Below the pieces are notes generated by a model, which saw nothing but the letters and a program-made list of their open reading frames with translations, ran no database searches and was not told the DNA's origin. Shown here piece after piece: positions 1 to 7,093 of a stretch of DNA of 14,322 nucleotides; within the stretch, counting starts at the first letter, position 1; every line of letters starts with the position of its first letter. The position numbers and the translations under genes are program-made. The DNA is from JBFJWU01 sp041623475 [NCBI: bacterium] (lineage in GTDB: Bacteria; J088). The stretch covers positions 1-14,322 of the forward strand of contig JBFJWU010000044.1 in NCBI GenBank assembly GCA_041623475.1, written 5' to 3'.

Positions 1-85
1 CGAGAATCCTGACGATGTCCTCGACACTGACGGAGACGTCAGGAACCGTATCCGCACCAACCCTGGGTCTCGTATCCGATGTCAT
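1..85 (-). CDS. 5' end of a gene following the export lipoprotein; possibly Wzc/Wzz-type co-polymerase (partial)
   Basis: Only the first 28 codons are present. They read M-T-S-D-T-R-P-R and end in V-E-D-I-V-R-I-L, with the rest running off the left edge. The ATG lies 2 bp beyond the TAG stop of the export lipoprotein gene, so the two are almost certainly co-transcribed and probably translationally coupled. A short hydrophilic N-terminus followed by an acidic stretch and a segment like D-I-V-R-I-L resembles the start of polysaccharide co-polymerases (Wzz domain, often fused to a BY-kinase), which commonly follow wza. That identity is inferred mainly from position; no diagnostic motif is visible. 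Confidence 0.5.
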   Translation of the reverse strand, partial: MTSDTRPRVGADTVPDVSVSVEDIVRIL

Positions 86-87
86 AA

Positions 88-1119
88 CTACTCTGTCTGG
101 AATCCGTCGCGAATAATAATAAAATCCCGTACGCCACCAAGCGGATCAAACACGAAGGTTTTTAACGTTGGTTGAATCAAACGCAGGATCCGGTTCCAGT
201 TGCCGATTCCGGATCGCGGCACATAAACGATATCGCCTGGCTCCAACTGCATATTGGACACCGGCACCCGACCGCGAAACGCGTCCGCCACATCTACCAC
301 GTACGTATAGACCTGCTCGTCCACCGGACGCATAATTCCAACCTTCTCAGGCTTTGCACCGTCCGCAAAACCCCCTGCGGCAGAAATCGCGCCAAGCAGA
401 TCCAAACCGGTACCCGCCGCAACCACAGCACCCGGATTATTGACCTCGCCCATGACATACACGCGCTGGTCAGCCTGCGTTGGAACGTACAGCACATCGC
501 CCGGTTTCAGATACACCGATTCGTCACCGCGGGTCAGGATTCGACGCAGACTGACCGTGTAGACGCCGCCATCGCGACCAAGGTAAAGGCGGTCCAACCA
601 TGCCCCCCCGGAAACGCCGCCTGCAACCGCAATTGCAGTTATGACATCTGTACGCTCAACCAGCGGATAGCGACCGGCCTGCCCGACAGCACCAAGTACC
701 GTGAACGAACTGGACCGGACCTGCATCGGTACAAGCTCGATATCCGGCGTTTTGACGAATTTCCTCAACGATTCGATCAGGCGGTCGCGCGCTTCGGTCA
801 GGGTCAGCCCTCCCAGCACAACATTACCGATGCCCGGCAAATAGGCTGTTCCGTCTTCCGAGACGATAAGTGGCCTGGAAAACTCTTCATTGCGCCAGAC
901 CTTCAGGTCCAATCGGTCGTGGGGTCCCACACGATAGACGGTTTCGGTTATTGGCGTACTCGCAAGCCCCGGCCCCTGGGACAGGATCGCAACAGGCTCA
1001 GTTGCCGGTTCAGGCACCGGTCCAACCGGCTTGACCTTAAGGCCGCAGCCACCCGTAACCCCACAGAGCACGGCAATCAGCAAGAAAAGGGCCAGGCCCT
1101 TGCTCATAAACATTCGCAT
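88..1119 (-). CDS. wza: Wza-type polysaccharide export outer-membrane lipoprotein
   Basis: A 343-residue protein of the Poly_export/SLBB family, which forms the outer-membrane export channel for capsule or exopolysaccharide. Residues 6-25 form a lipoprotein signal: Lys7, a hydrophobic run, and T-G-G-C with Cys25 as the likely lipidated residue. Residues 60-135 match the Poly_export domain (Y-R-V-G-P-H-D-R-L at 62-70). Two SLBB-like repeats follow, starting near 138 (F-T-V-L-G-A-V) and 219 (R-V-Y-V-M-G-E-V), each ending in an A-G-G motif. The C-terminus (304-343) could supply the membrane-spanning amphipathic helix seen in Wza. The frame stays open upstream to 1509, but that extension has no signal peptide and overlaps the flippase gene, so the ATG at 1119 (or ATGs at 1113 and 1107) is preferred. 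No strong ribosome site is visible. A partial gene follows 2 bp downstream. Confidence 0.92.
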   Translation of the reverse strand: MRMFMSKGLALFLLIAVLCGVTGGCGLKVKPVGPVPEPATEPVAILSQGPGLASTPITETVYRVGPHDRLDLKVWRNEEFSRPLIVSEDGTAYLPGIGNVVLGGLTLTEARDRLIESLRKFVKTPDIELVPMQVRSSSFTVLGAVGQAGRYPLVERTDVITAIAVAGGVSGGAWLDRLYLGRDGGVYTVSLRRILTRGDESVYLKPGDVLYVPTQADQRVYVMGEVNNPGAVVAAGTGLDLLGAISAAGGFADGAKPEKVGIMRPVDEQVYTYVVDVADAFRGRVPVSNMQLEPGDIVYVPRSGIGNWNRILRLIQPTLKTFVFDPLGGVRDFIIIRDGFQTE

Positions 1120-1194
1120 CACGATTGGAGATGGCTCCCGGAACTGGGAAACGCACCCGGCACCAGCGTGCGGGCATAAACCCTTGTTAATACA

Positions 1195-1211
1195 GACAAT
1201 TGTACAATGTC
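1195..1211. promoter_or_regulatory. Palindrome ATTGTACAAT in the divergent wza/wzx control region
   Basis: ATTGTACAAT at 1199-1208 is a perfect 10-bp inverted repeat, flanked by GACA on the left and GTC on the right. TACAAT can be read as a -10 box on both strands. On the minus strand it has a well-spaced -35 box. On the plus strand the nearest candidate (TTGTTA, 1184-1189) is only 13 bp away, so the plus-strand promoter is weak or needs an activator. The site may be an operator or a shared -10 region. Confidence 0.4.
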
Positions 1212-1227
1212 CCGATGAAGCAAGCAA
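1199..1227 (-). promoter_or_regulatory. Predicted sigma70-type promoter for the wza operon
   Basis: Read on the minus strand, TTGCTT (plus positions 1222-1227) is followed by a 17-bp spacer and TACAAT (1199-1204). Both boxes match the sigma70 consensus reasonably and the spacing is ideal. The start of wza lies about 80 bp downstream. This is a motif call by eye with no transcription data. Confidence 0.5.
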
Positions 1228-1294
1228 CGAAAACGGGCTGTGTTTCGGCACGTCGAGTCCAGTACCACCGAATTCACGACACATTTCCCGAACC

Positions 1295-1299
1295 AGGAG
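1295..1299 (+). promoter_or_regulatory. Ribosome binding site AGGAG that decides the flippase start
   Basis: AGGAG lies 10 nt upstream of the TTG at 1310. The frame is open back to 1031, but the encoded extension is hydrophilic, unlike flippase sequence, and antisense to wza. This site, plus the beginning of family-like sequence right after it, sets the start. Confidence 0.6.
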
Positions 1300-1309
1300 T
1301 CCAAGCGCC

Positions 1310-2632
1310 TTGAAAATCAAGCTGGACGAACACGTCGGCGAAATCGCCCGAGGGGCGACAACAGCGATGACCGTCCGAATCTTGGGCGGCCTCCTCGGAT
1401 TCGGGTTTGATGTCCTGGTGGCCAGGATGTTGGGCACAGACGGCGCTGGCAGATATTTCCTGGCCGTGTCAATGGTACTGATAGGTTCGGAAATCGGACG
1501 ATTGGGCACCGACGCGACAATGGTACGTTTTGTTGCGTCGTCGGTCGAAATGGGTAATTGGCTTACTGCGAAGTCGAGCTTTCATAAATGCCTGGCGATC
1601 AGTGTCTTTGGCTCAATCGTTGCAAGTGTGGCTATTTGGGTAGCCGCCGCCCCACTTGCAGAGCAGTTTTTTGAGAAGCCCGACCTGACCCCTTTGCTAA
1701 GACTGAGCTGTCTTGCGATCGTTCCGTTATCAATAATGAATGCCACTGGGCAAGCGCTAAGGGGACTAAAAGACATCCGAGGATTTATTACGGTAACAAG
1801 CTTGTTCCGTAATGGCTTCCCACTTGTACTAGGTGCAACTCTTATTCCATTGTATGGCGTTGAGGGCGCAATTTGGAGTCTTGCAATTTCATTCACGGTG
1901 GCTTCGGCAATTGGATACGGCATGTGGAAGAAAAAGACTGACTCTGCTGATCCTGTGGGCAATCCGATTCCGGTACCGGAGATCCTGAAAAGCTGCCTTC
2001 CTCTTGTCGGCGTATCGATTGCCTCGATTGTGATGCGGCGTTCACCGATCATAATTCTGGGGCGTTTCGCGCCTGAATCCTCGGTTGGCATCTTGGGCAT
2101 CGCACAACGAGTCGTTGCACTATTGAGTCTGGTCCTGACCGCTGTAAACAGTATTGCAGCGCCAAAATTTGCGGCAATGCACGTCTCCAGTGATCGTGAA
2201 CTTTTGGCGAGGACGGTTCGCCGAACGACAGCAATTCTAGCAGTGGCAGCGTTTCCAGTCTTCTTGGTTTTTGTTTTCGGTTCCAAACTAATTCTGTCAT
2301 TCTTCGGGCCTTCTGTGGCATCAGGTGCAACAGTATTGGTGATTCTGGCAACCGGCCGGTATCTTAATGTCTTTTCTGGTCCAGTGGGTATCCTCCTCGT
2401 AATGACCGGCCACGAGCGACTACAGCGCAACACATCGATCCTGACCGCAATTATCTGTGTCATTATTTGCCTCTACCTAATCCCAGATTATGGGTCCACA
2501 GGGGCCGCTGCAGCCATCGCGGTGGCACTAACCACACAGAATCTGATCGCTGTCGTGTTGGTCCGTCGTAATTTGGGAATATGGTCGGTCCCTGCACCGT
2601 GGAAGATGCTGCGATTGACGAGAATCGGATGA
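1310..2632 (+). CDS. wzx: Wzx-type flippase (oligosaccharide repeat-unit transporter)
   Basis: A 440-residue integral membrane protein of the MOP/polysaccharide flippase type, expected to move undecaprenyl-diphosphate-linked repeat units from the cytoplasmic to the periplasmic face. The N-terminus has the usual flippase pattern: a short polar lead (M-K-I-K-L-D-E-H), then R-G-A-T-T-A and G-F-G-F-D-V-L-V-A-R-M-L-G-T-D-G-A-G at about 29-46. Roughly twelve hydrophobic segments follow, with a charged cytoplasmic loop in the middle (K-K-K-T-D-S-A-D). The C-terminal half contains a family-like segment starting G-I-L-G-I-A-Q-R. Length fits Wzx (about 400-480). The start is a TTG with AGGAG upstream. 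The gene ends in TGA overlapping the ATG of sulfotransferase 1 by 4 bp. The substrate cannot be told from sequence. Confidence 0.86.
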   Translation: MKIKLDEHVGEIARGATTAMTVRILGGLLGFGFDVLVARMLGTDGAGRYFLAVSMVLIGSEIGRLGTDATMVRFVASSVEMGNWLTAKSSFHKCLAISVFGSIVASVAIWVAAAPLAEQFFEKPDLTPLLRLSCLAIVPLSIMNATGQALRGLKDIRGFITVTSLFRNGFPLVLGATLIPLYGVEGAIWSLAISFTVASAIGYGMWKKKTDSADPVGNPIPVPEILKSCLPLVGVSIASIVMRRSPIIILGRFAPESSVGILGIAQRVVALLSLVLTAVNSIAAPKFAAMHVSSDRELLARTVRRTTAILAVAAFPVFLVFVFGSKLILSFFGPSVASGATVLVILATGRYLNVFSGPVGILLVMTGHERLQRNTSILTAIICVIICLYLIPDYGSTGAAAAIAVALTTQNLIAVVLVRRNLGIWSVPAPWKMLRLTRIG

Positions 2633-3531
2633 TGCGCAAGCCCGACTTCATTATCGCCGGCGCACCGAAATGCGGAACAACCGCGTTGTGCGAATTCTTG
2701 GATCAACATCCTCAAGTATGCATTTCCAAGGTCAAGGAACCACGATTCTTTATTGCCGAAATAGGTGTGCTGGATGCAGGAGGCCCCTTGGGTCCCGGCC
2801 CGTTGCGGTCCGGGACATTTGACCGTGGCTGGGCGTGGTATAGCAGCCAGTTTGACCACAAGCCAATGGCCACCTCGTTTGGGGAGGCCACGACGCAATA
2901 CATCAGCTCGATGGGCACGCCGCAGATGATACATGAACACCTGCCCGGTGTCAGGTTGATATTTATGTACCGTGACCCGGTTGACCGACTGTATTCGCAC
3001 TACTGGCAGGATCGGAGAGCAGGACTGGACCTGCCTGATTTTGCCGTTGCGCTGGACCAGAAGCATCCCCGGCTGGACCATTATTTCAATATCAGTCACT
3101 ATCGACGCAACATTGAACGGTTTCTCGAGTTCTTTGGCGCCAACCAGATGCTACATGTGACCATCGACCAACTAAAATCGGATGTCCGGGCAACGTTCGA
3201 CTTGGTATGCGAATTTATTGGCGTTGGACAAGGCTTTTCCCTGTCCGATACAAACCGGACAGTCAACCAACAACGGTCACCGCGGTCGGTCCGATTACAA
3301 CGCCTGATCACAGGCATGACCCGTTCGACGATTACGAACCGGTTATCGCCGGGCATTCGTGATATTCTTCGCTGGACCCGAAGTAAAGTAATGCGGGCCA
3401 ACCAGGTGCCAATGAATTACCCTGAATTGTCGAAGGATATCCGCATTCTTTTGCTTGAGCAGTTCAGGGCCGACGTCGACTACGTCGAAGCTCTGACTTG
3501 CCAGGACTTGAGTCACTGGAAACTCCCCTGA
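2629..3531 (+). CDS. Sulfotransferase 1, carbohydrate (heparan-sulfate-type) PAPS-dependent
   Basis: A 300-residue cytoplasmic sulfotransferase that would move sulfate from PAPS to a hydroxyl or amino group of the lipid-linked glycan. The 5'-phosphosulfate loop is G-A-P-K-C-G-T-T at 11-18. K-E-P-R-F-F at 36-41 matches the K-E-P-x-F-F motif of heparan sulfate N- and O-sulfotransferases, where the Glu is the catalytic base. G-E-A-T-T-Q-Y at 85-91 matches their G-E-x-(T/S)-P-x-Y. The 3'-phosphate site is Y-R-D-P-V-D-R-L-Y-S-H-Y at 114-125 (Arg115, Ser123). The ATG at 2629 overlaps the flippase stop (ATGA), so translation is probably coupled; the next ATG (2632) is also possible. The polymerase gene begins directly after its stop. 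Placement between wzx and wzy suggests a dedicated role in repeat-unit sulfation. The acceptor is unknown. Confidence 0.9.
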   Translation: MMRKPDFIIAGAPKCGTTALCEFLDQHPQVCISKVKEPRFFIAEIGVLDAGGPLGPGPLRSGTFDRGWAWYSSQFDHKPMATSFGEATTQYISSMGTPQMIHEHLPGVRLIFMYRDPVDRLYSHYWQDRRAGLDLPDFAVALDQKHPRLDHYFNISHYRRNIERFLEFFGANQMLHVTIDQLKSDVRATFDLVCEFIGVGQGFSLSDTNRTVNQQRSPRSVRLQRLITGMTRSTITNRLSPGIRDILRWTRSKVMRANQVPMNYPELSKDIRILLLEQFRADVDYVEALTCQDLSHWKLP

Positions 3532-4836
3532 ATGAACCAAACAGCAAACAATACAGCCGGTAACCTGGTGTCTACAGATTATTTTGGGCATCGGCTGTTG
3601 GCGCTTGTTTTTGTCCTGATTCTGATATCAACTCTTGTGACCTTGCCGCAAGCATATCTTCTGATGACAAACGGAGGAAATTTTGCCGCTGTGCGCGAAT
3701 ACGGGTGGGGGTTAAGGCTAATTCGAGAGCTCGTCCTGGTCACGATCCTGGTATCCTCTGGACTTTTTTTCTTAAGGAATCAAACCTTTCGCCTTGTTCC
3801 GCCAAACGCGATACTTGTATCCGCATTGTTGTTGACATGGACTGCTGTAGTCTCCATCGTGACCATCCTTGTATACGAATACCCGCCACAGGTTGTTATT
3901 GCAGGCATGCGGATTTATCAATATGTGCCAATATTGCTTCTGGGATACCTGTCGTCCAGAGATGGTGGCGCGCAACCTGTATTGAAATTTGCCAGGTTGC
4001 TTCGATGGTATGTAGCGATTCAATTAATATTTTCAGCCGCCCAGTTTATTTTTCATTTGGGCCCATGGTGGAATAGGACAATGTTTGGCACAAGAGTGTT
4101 CGGAACTTTTCCATACTACAATCAATTTGGAACCGCGATGGCGGCTTGTGCGTGCTGGTTTGTTGTTGCTGATCGATACCAAAAACAACAACGAATCAAC
4201 CAGACGAATTTCTGGCCATGGATCATATCCTGCTTCGTGATGGCATTGCTCAGCGGGTCACGAGGCGCAATGTTAGCCAGTGGCCTTTGCCTGGGATATC
4301 CGATATATATCAGCTTTCGTTCATCCCAACTGCGCACGATTGTCCTGGGAAGCGCGCCGCTAGTGGGATTCCTGGGCTATTGGATTTCCAGTCGTCCCGA
4401 ATTTACCGGCCGAAATACCTACTTCGACAACGAAAGTCGACTAAAGATCTGGTCTGAAGTGCTGTCGAATTTTGACAATGCCACTGAAGTTATTTTTGGC
4501 TGGGGCCTGGGCCTGGCCACGAACTCGATCAAAACTGTATTTGGTGCTGGCGACATGGCCGGCGTGTATGGAAACGCGCATAGCCAGTTTATTCAGATAA
4601 TGAGCGGATTCGGGATCGTTGGACTTGTGATTTACCTCCTGTTTCTCGGGCGCACTATTTTGACAGGGCCTTCAAACCACTCGATCATAGTGGTCGCGAT
4701 GATCATATCGATCGGAATTCCCTTTAATATCTGGGAGTTTTTCCCGGTAAACGTTTTAATGATGTATCTATGGGGATGTGCGATTGGATACGGGCTCTAC
4801 ATACGACAACAACTGGGTCGCTCGAGGAAAGGATAG
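3532..4836 (+). CDS. wzy: Wzy-type polysaccharide polymerase / O-antigen ligase-like membrane protein
   Basis: A 434-residue polytopic membrane protein with about ten to twelve hydrophobic segments and a large polar loop around 285-350. S-G-S-R-G-A-M-L at 241-248, S-R-L-K-I-W at 302-307, G-W-G-L-G at 323-327 and N-A-H-S-Q-F-I-Q at 348-355 followed by G-I-V-G form the usual pattern of the O-antigen ligase/polymerase (Wzy_C) family, which joins repeat units in the periplasm. In a cluster with wzx and a WbaP-type transferase, polymerase is more likely than WaaL ligase, but sequence alone does not separate them. The ATG abuts the TGA of sulfotransferase 1. Counted 60-base lines inside the gene were 43% and 40% GC, lower than the right-hand operon, a common trait of wzy genes. 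Only 16 bp separate its stop from the convergent methyltransferase. Confidence 0.78.
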   Translation: MNQTANNTAGNLVSTDYFGHRLLALVFVLILISTLVTLPQAYLLMTNGGNFAAVREYGWGLRLIRELVLVTILVSSGLFFLRNQTFRLVPPNAILVSALLLTWTAVVSIVTILVYEYPPQVVIAGMRIYQYVPILLLGYLSSRDGGAQPVLKFARLLRWYVAIQLIFSAAQFIFHLGPWWNRTMFGTRVFGTFPYYNQFGTAMAACACWFVVADRYQKQQRINQTNFWPWIISCFVMALLSGSRGAMLASGLCLGYPIYISFRSSQLRTIVLGSAPLVGFLGYWISSRPEFTGRNTYFDNESRLKIWSEVLSNFDNATEVIFGWGLGLATNSIKTVFGAGDMAGVYGNAHSQFIQIMSGFGIVGLVIYLLFLGRTILTGPSNHSIIVVAMIISIGIPFNIWEFFPVNVLMMYLWGCAIGYGLYIRQQLGRSRKG

Positions 4837-4852
4837 AGCCGGCCGGATCTTG

Positions 4853-5536
4853 TTAGCGGCTGCGCAACCTGATAACCGAAATGTGAGAATGCGAGAACCA
4901 AGGGAAGATTCTTGCCAATATTCTTTCGACTATTCCTAATGGCAAGAACCTTCGTACGAACGGAATTCGAATGTGGTCCTGCGTATGTTCCAACACTTCA
5001 AGACCAGCTATGTTCTCCAGGAAATTGCGCCAATGCGATCTGTCCCACGCATAAACATGCCCACGATTGACATAGTGCTTTCTGAACAGTGATGCCAACA
5101 TCACTGCCGGCCTAATAGGATTGGGGACCGCCAAAACAGCAACCGAAGAATCAGTCCCTATGCAATGAAGCTGCTTTACAATTTCCAGCGGATTGATTGT
5201 ATGCTCCAGAACGTGAGAAAGGATCACCGCGTCGTATCGTTCCCCACGTCTTACGATGTCTGTAAAGTCGCCAATTTCAATTGCGTGTTCCAGATCAACT
5301 TTTTCACCAGTCGATGCCAACGTTTCGGCATCAATGTCAGCAGCACTGAGTCTGAGATCCGGCCTAATACTGTTTAGAAAATTGAGGGTATGACCAACTC
5401 CGCAACCAATATCAAGAACCCTGCCACCCTCCCCAACGTATCTTGACACAACCTTTGCCACGACCCGATGATACATTTTGGGGGTTTGGTCATAAGATAT
5501 ATGGACATTCTCCCTGGGTTCAGAAACGGTCCGCAT
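4853..5536 (-). CDS. Class I SAM-dependent methyltransferase
   Basis: A 227-residue Rossmann-fold methyltransferase. Motif I is V-L-D-I-G-C-G-V-G at 40-48, Asp67 in A-A-D-I-D lies at the end of the second strand, and H-V-L-E-H at 108-112 is the post-motif typical of the Methyltransf_11/23 group (UbiG-like fold). The tail is basic (I-R-L-R-S-R). No transmembrane segment is evident. In this cluster it most likely methylates a sugar of the repeat unit or a chain end, but small-molecule targets are possible. The ATG at 5536 has a good ribosome site (AGAGAGG, 4 nt upstream). It lies 188 bp downstream of the beta-helix gene on the same strand. One counted 60-base line gave 42% GC. Confidence 0.85.
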   Translation of the reverse strand: MRTVSEPRENVHISYDQTPKMYHRVVAKVVSRYVGEGGRVLDIGCGVGHTLNFLNSIRPDLRLSAADIDAETLASTGEKVDLEHAIEIGDFTDIVRRGERYDAVILSHVLEHTINPLEIVKQLHCIGTDSSVAVLAVPNPIRPAVMLASLFRKHYVNRGHVYAWDRSHWRNFLENIAGLEVLEHTQDHIRIPFVRRFLPLGIVERILARIFPWFSHSHISVIRLRSR

Positions 5537-5540
5537 AATT

Positions 5541-5547
5541 CCTCTCT
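5541..5547 (-). promoter_or_regulatory. Ribosome binding site AGAGAGG for the methyltransferase
   Basis: On the minus strand AGAGAGG is followed by AATT and the ATG at 5536. It supports this start over further upstream codons. Confidence 0.6.
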
Positions 5548-5564
5548 TCTCAATTCAAACTGTT

Positions 5565-5580
5565 GACATAAGGACATAAG
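5565..5580. repeat. Tandem 8-bp direct repeat GACATAAG x2 upstream of the methyltransferase
   Basis: GACATAAG occurs twice back to back, 29 to 44 bp upstream of the methyltransferase ATG. On the minus strand the first copy would fall near a weak -10 (TATGTC) with TTGTGG 17 bp further upstream. It may be a regulator half-site pair or simple chance. The rest of the 188-bp gap (5537-5724) holds nothing else that I can identify; an AGAAA...TTTCT pairing near 5680 is too short to call a terminator. Confidence 0.3.
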
Positions 5581-5724
5581 GCTGGCAGCCCACTTCCACA
5601 AAAACGTAGCGCGATTGAGGAAACCAGCCCGCAAATTGCGAACAACTCGATGCTGTACCAATGAATCCCCAATAGAAACGACGTATTTCTTACAGAACCC
5701 GTCTCCACATCAAGTAGGCACGGA

Positions 5725-6909
5725 TTACCTCAGTATTTCCCCGTCACCATCAATATGCAACTGTGTATCGACCCCGGTCGTCACAAGCTCACCCAAAACA
5801 CGTACCACCGCCCCCTCCGAAACACCTACGGCCAAATCACCACCCCGGAACCAGGATTGACCGGAAAACGTCACCCCTGGGACTTCAGATCCTGCACTTT
5901 TTCTTACGTGAACACCAAACCAATCCAATTTTGAATGATCAGCCCGAAGTCGAAATTGAAACCGGCTGTCCCGAAATTTTATTCCCGCCGGGCCCCTGGA
6001 CAGACGTTCATTTTCGACTAGCACGATTGTGTGATCCCGACCGTCCACCTCGTTCGAGTTGAATTGCACCGAGTCAAAGAGGACATCGTATCCGCCTGTA
6101 ATGTGGACGTTGTTGTCACCTTGGTGCATACCTTCGAAAATCCCACGATAAAACGTAATCAGCCGCGTTGGCCCAGCCCGTCTTGTTGCGTCATCGCTGA
6201 TCCGCAAGTTGGTCCGGGCGACTCGTTTCAATGTCGTGTCAACGAACGTCAGGTTTGCGGCCCCGGAACCGATGGTCAGGTTGGTATCCGTTGCACCCGC
6301 GATCACCAGATTTTCGAAGAGCGTATTCTGGGCCCCCTCAATGACCATGCCGTGGGATGCCGAGCCATTGTTTGAATCACCCCTGACATAGATATTCGAG
6401 AACTTACGTTCGACGACCGTGCCGACATAAATGAGCGGATGTCCCAGCTCAGCCCCCGGCAACGGCTGGATCATGAAATCACCGCTGGTTCCACCGCGGC
6501 CGCATTCCCGAGGCCTCCCCAGGTCACAGAACCTGAGTTGCCCGTCTTTCTCCAGTTCGATAACAGTGGCACCCGGACCAGCGCCCACCAGATTCACCCT
6601 CTGTCCGACCGTCACCGGATGCGAAATTCTGAACTTTCCTGCTGGCAACCGCACCGTCCCCCCTTCGCCCAATTCGCTCGTGCCGTCACCGTTTTGATCC
6701 GCCATCGAGTCGAGTGCGGCCTGAAGCGAACCAGTCACGTCGGCGTTCCCGTCGACCGCCAGGACTGGCGCATCGCTCGTTGAATCCGACACGGCCAGCA
6801 CCGGCAGGTCTGTTGCACTGCCTGACCGCGACAGTTGAGTCGCAAGAATCGTTCCGACGATTGCTCCCACTGCCGCCCCGGCGGCTAGTCCAAATGTAAA
6901 CTGCTTCAT
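5725..6909 (-). CDS. Exported or membrane-anchored right-handed beta-helix (pectate-lyase-like) protein
   Basis: A 394-residue protein. Residues 5-26 are a glycine/alanine-rich hydrophobic stretch (F-G-L-A-A-G-A-A-V-G-A-I-V-G-T) after one lysine: a signal peptide or single membrane anchor with glycine-zipper spacing. A linker follows with P-V-L-A-V repeated at 36-40 and 48-52. Residues 60-100 match the entry of Pectate_lyase_3-type helices (S-L-Q-A-A-L-D then G-G-T-V-R-L-P-A-G-K-F-R-I). This entry is interrupted by D-Q-N-G-D-G-T-S-E-L-G-E (71-82), which fits the EF-hand calcium spacing. From 100 to 390, short strands recur with N, G and hydrophobic ladders (N-L-V-G-A-G, N-L-T-I-G-S-G, V-H-I-T-G-G-Y), as in parallel beta-helices. 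Family members are polysaccharide lyases, hydrolases, C5-epimerases or binding proteins; no catalytic set can be assigned. The ribosome site is weak. It is divergent from the sulfatase across 184 bp. Confidence 0.72.
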   Translation of the reverse strand: MKQFTFGLAAGAAVGAIVGTILATQLSRSGSATDLPVLAVSDSTSDAPVLAVDGNADVTGSLQAALDSMADQNGDGTSELGEGGTVRLPAGKFRISHPVTVGQRVNLVGAGPGATVIELEKDGQLRFCDLGRPRECGRGGTSGDFMIQPLPGAELGHPLIYVGTVVERKFSNIYVRGDSNNGSASHGMVIEGAQNTLFENLVIAGATDTNLTIGSGAANLTFVDTTLKRVARTNLRISDDATRRAGPTRLITFYRGIFEGMHQGDNNVHITGGYDVLFDSVQFNSNEVDGRDHTIVLVENERLSRGPAGIKFRDSRFQFRLRADHSKLDWFGVHVRKSAGSEVPGVTFSGQSWFRGGDLAVGVSEGAVVRVLGELVTTGVDTQLHIDGDGEILR

Positions 6910-7093
6910 AGTTGTTGGTCGCTAATCCTGACCCTGACCCCGCGCGCTGGCCCTGAATTTCCGATTCAAACAGTCGCTATCCCATGGGAAGAACACCCAC
7001 GGCGACGATCCGTGCTACATTTAGAAAGTTACCACATCTGGACTAGCAAAAAGCAAAGTATTGGAATACGGGCCAGGCCGAAAAAAGGGCAAA

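Noticed and set aside
172-1179. Long plus-strand open frame opposite the export gene
   Set aside because: Composition is His/Arg/Asn-rich with no recognisable domain, and the opposite strand encodes a clear Poly_export/SLBB protein. It is a shadow frame.
1031-1309. Upstream extension of the flippase frame
   Set aside because: The extra residues are hydrophilic, lie antisense to the export gene and precede a good AGGAG site with a TTG start at 1310.
1120-1509. N-terminal extension of the export lipoprotein frame up to 1509
   Set aside because: The extension has no signal peptide, places the lipobox deep inside the protein and overlaps the flippase start; an ATG directly before the lipoprotein signal is available at 1119.
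1582-2463. Long minus-strand frame (about 290 codons) opposite the flippase
   Set aside because: Arg/Thr-rich translation without domain features; the plus strand has a convincing membrane transporter.
2488-3099. Minus-strand frame opposite the flippase end and sulfotransferase 1
   Set aside because: No motifs, and it is fully covered by two well-supported genes on the other strand.
4837-4852. Terminator between polymerase and methyltransferase
   Set aside because: CCGGCCGG is self-complementary but leaves no loop and has no T-run.
6980-6989. Palindrome TCCCATGGGA in the beta-helix/sulfatase gap as an operator
   Set aside because: A single 10-bp palindrome with no adjacent promoter boxes or second copy; insufficient to call.
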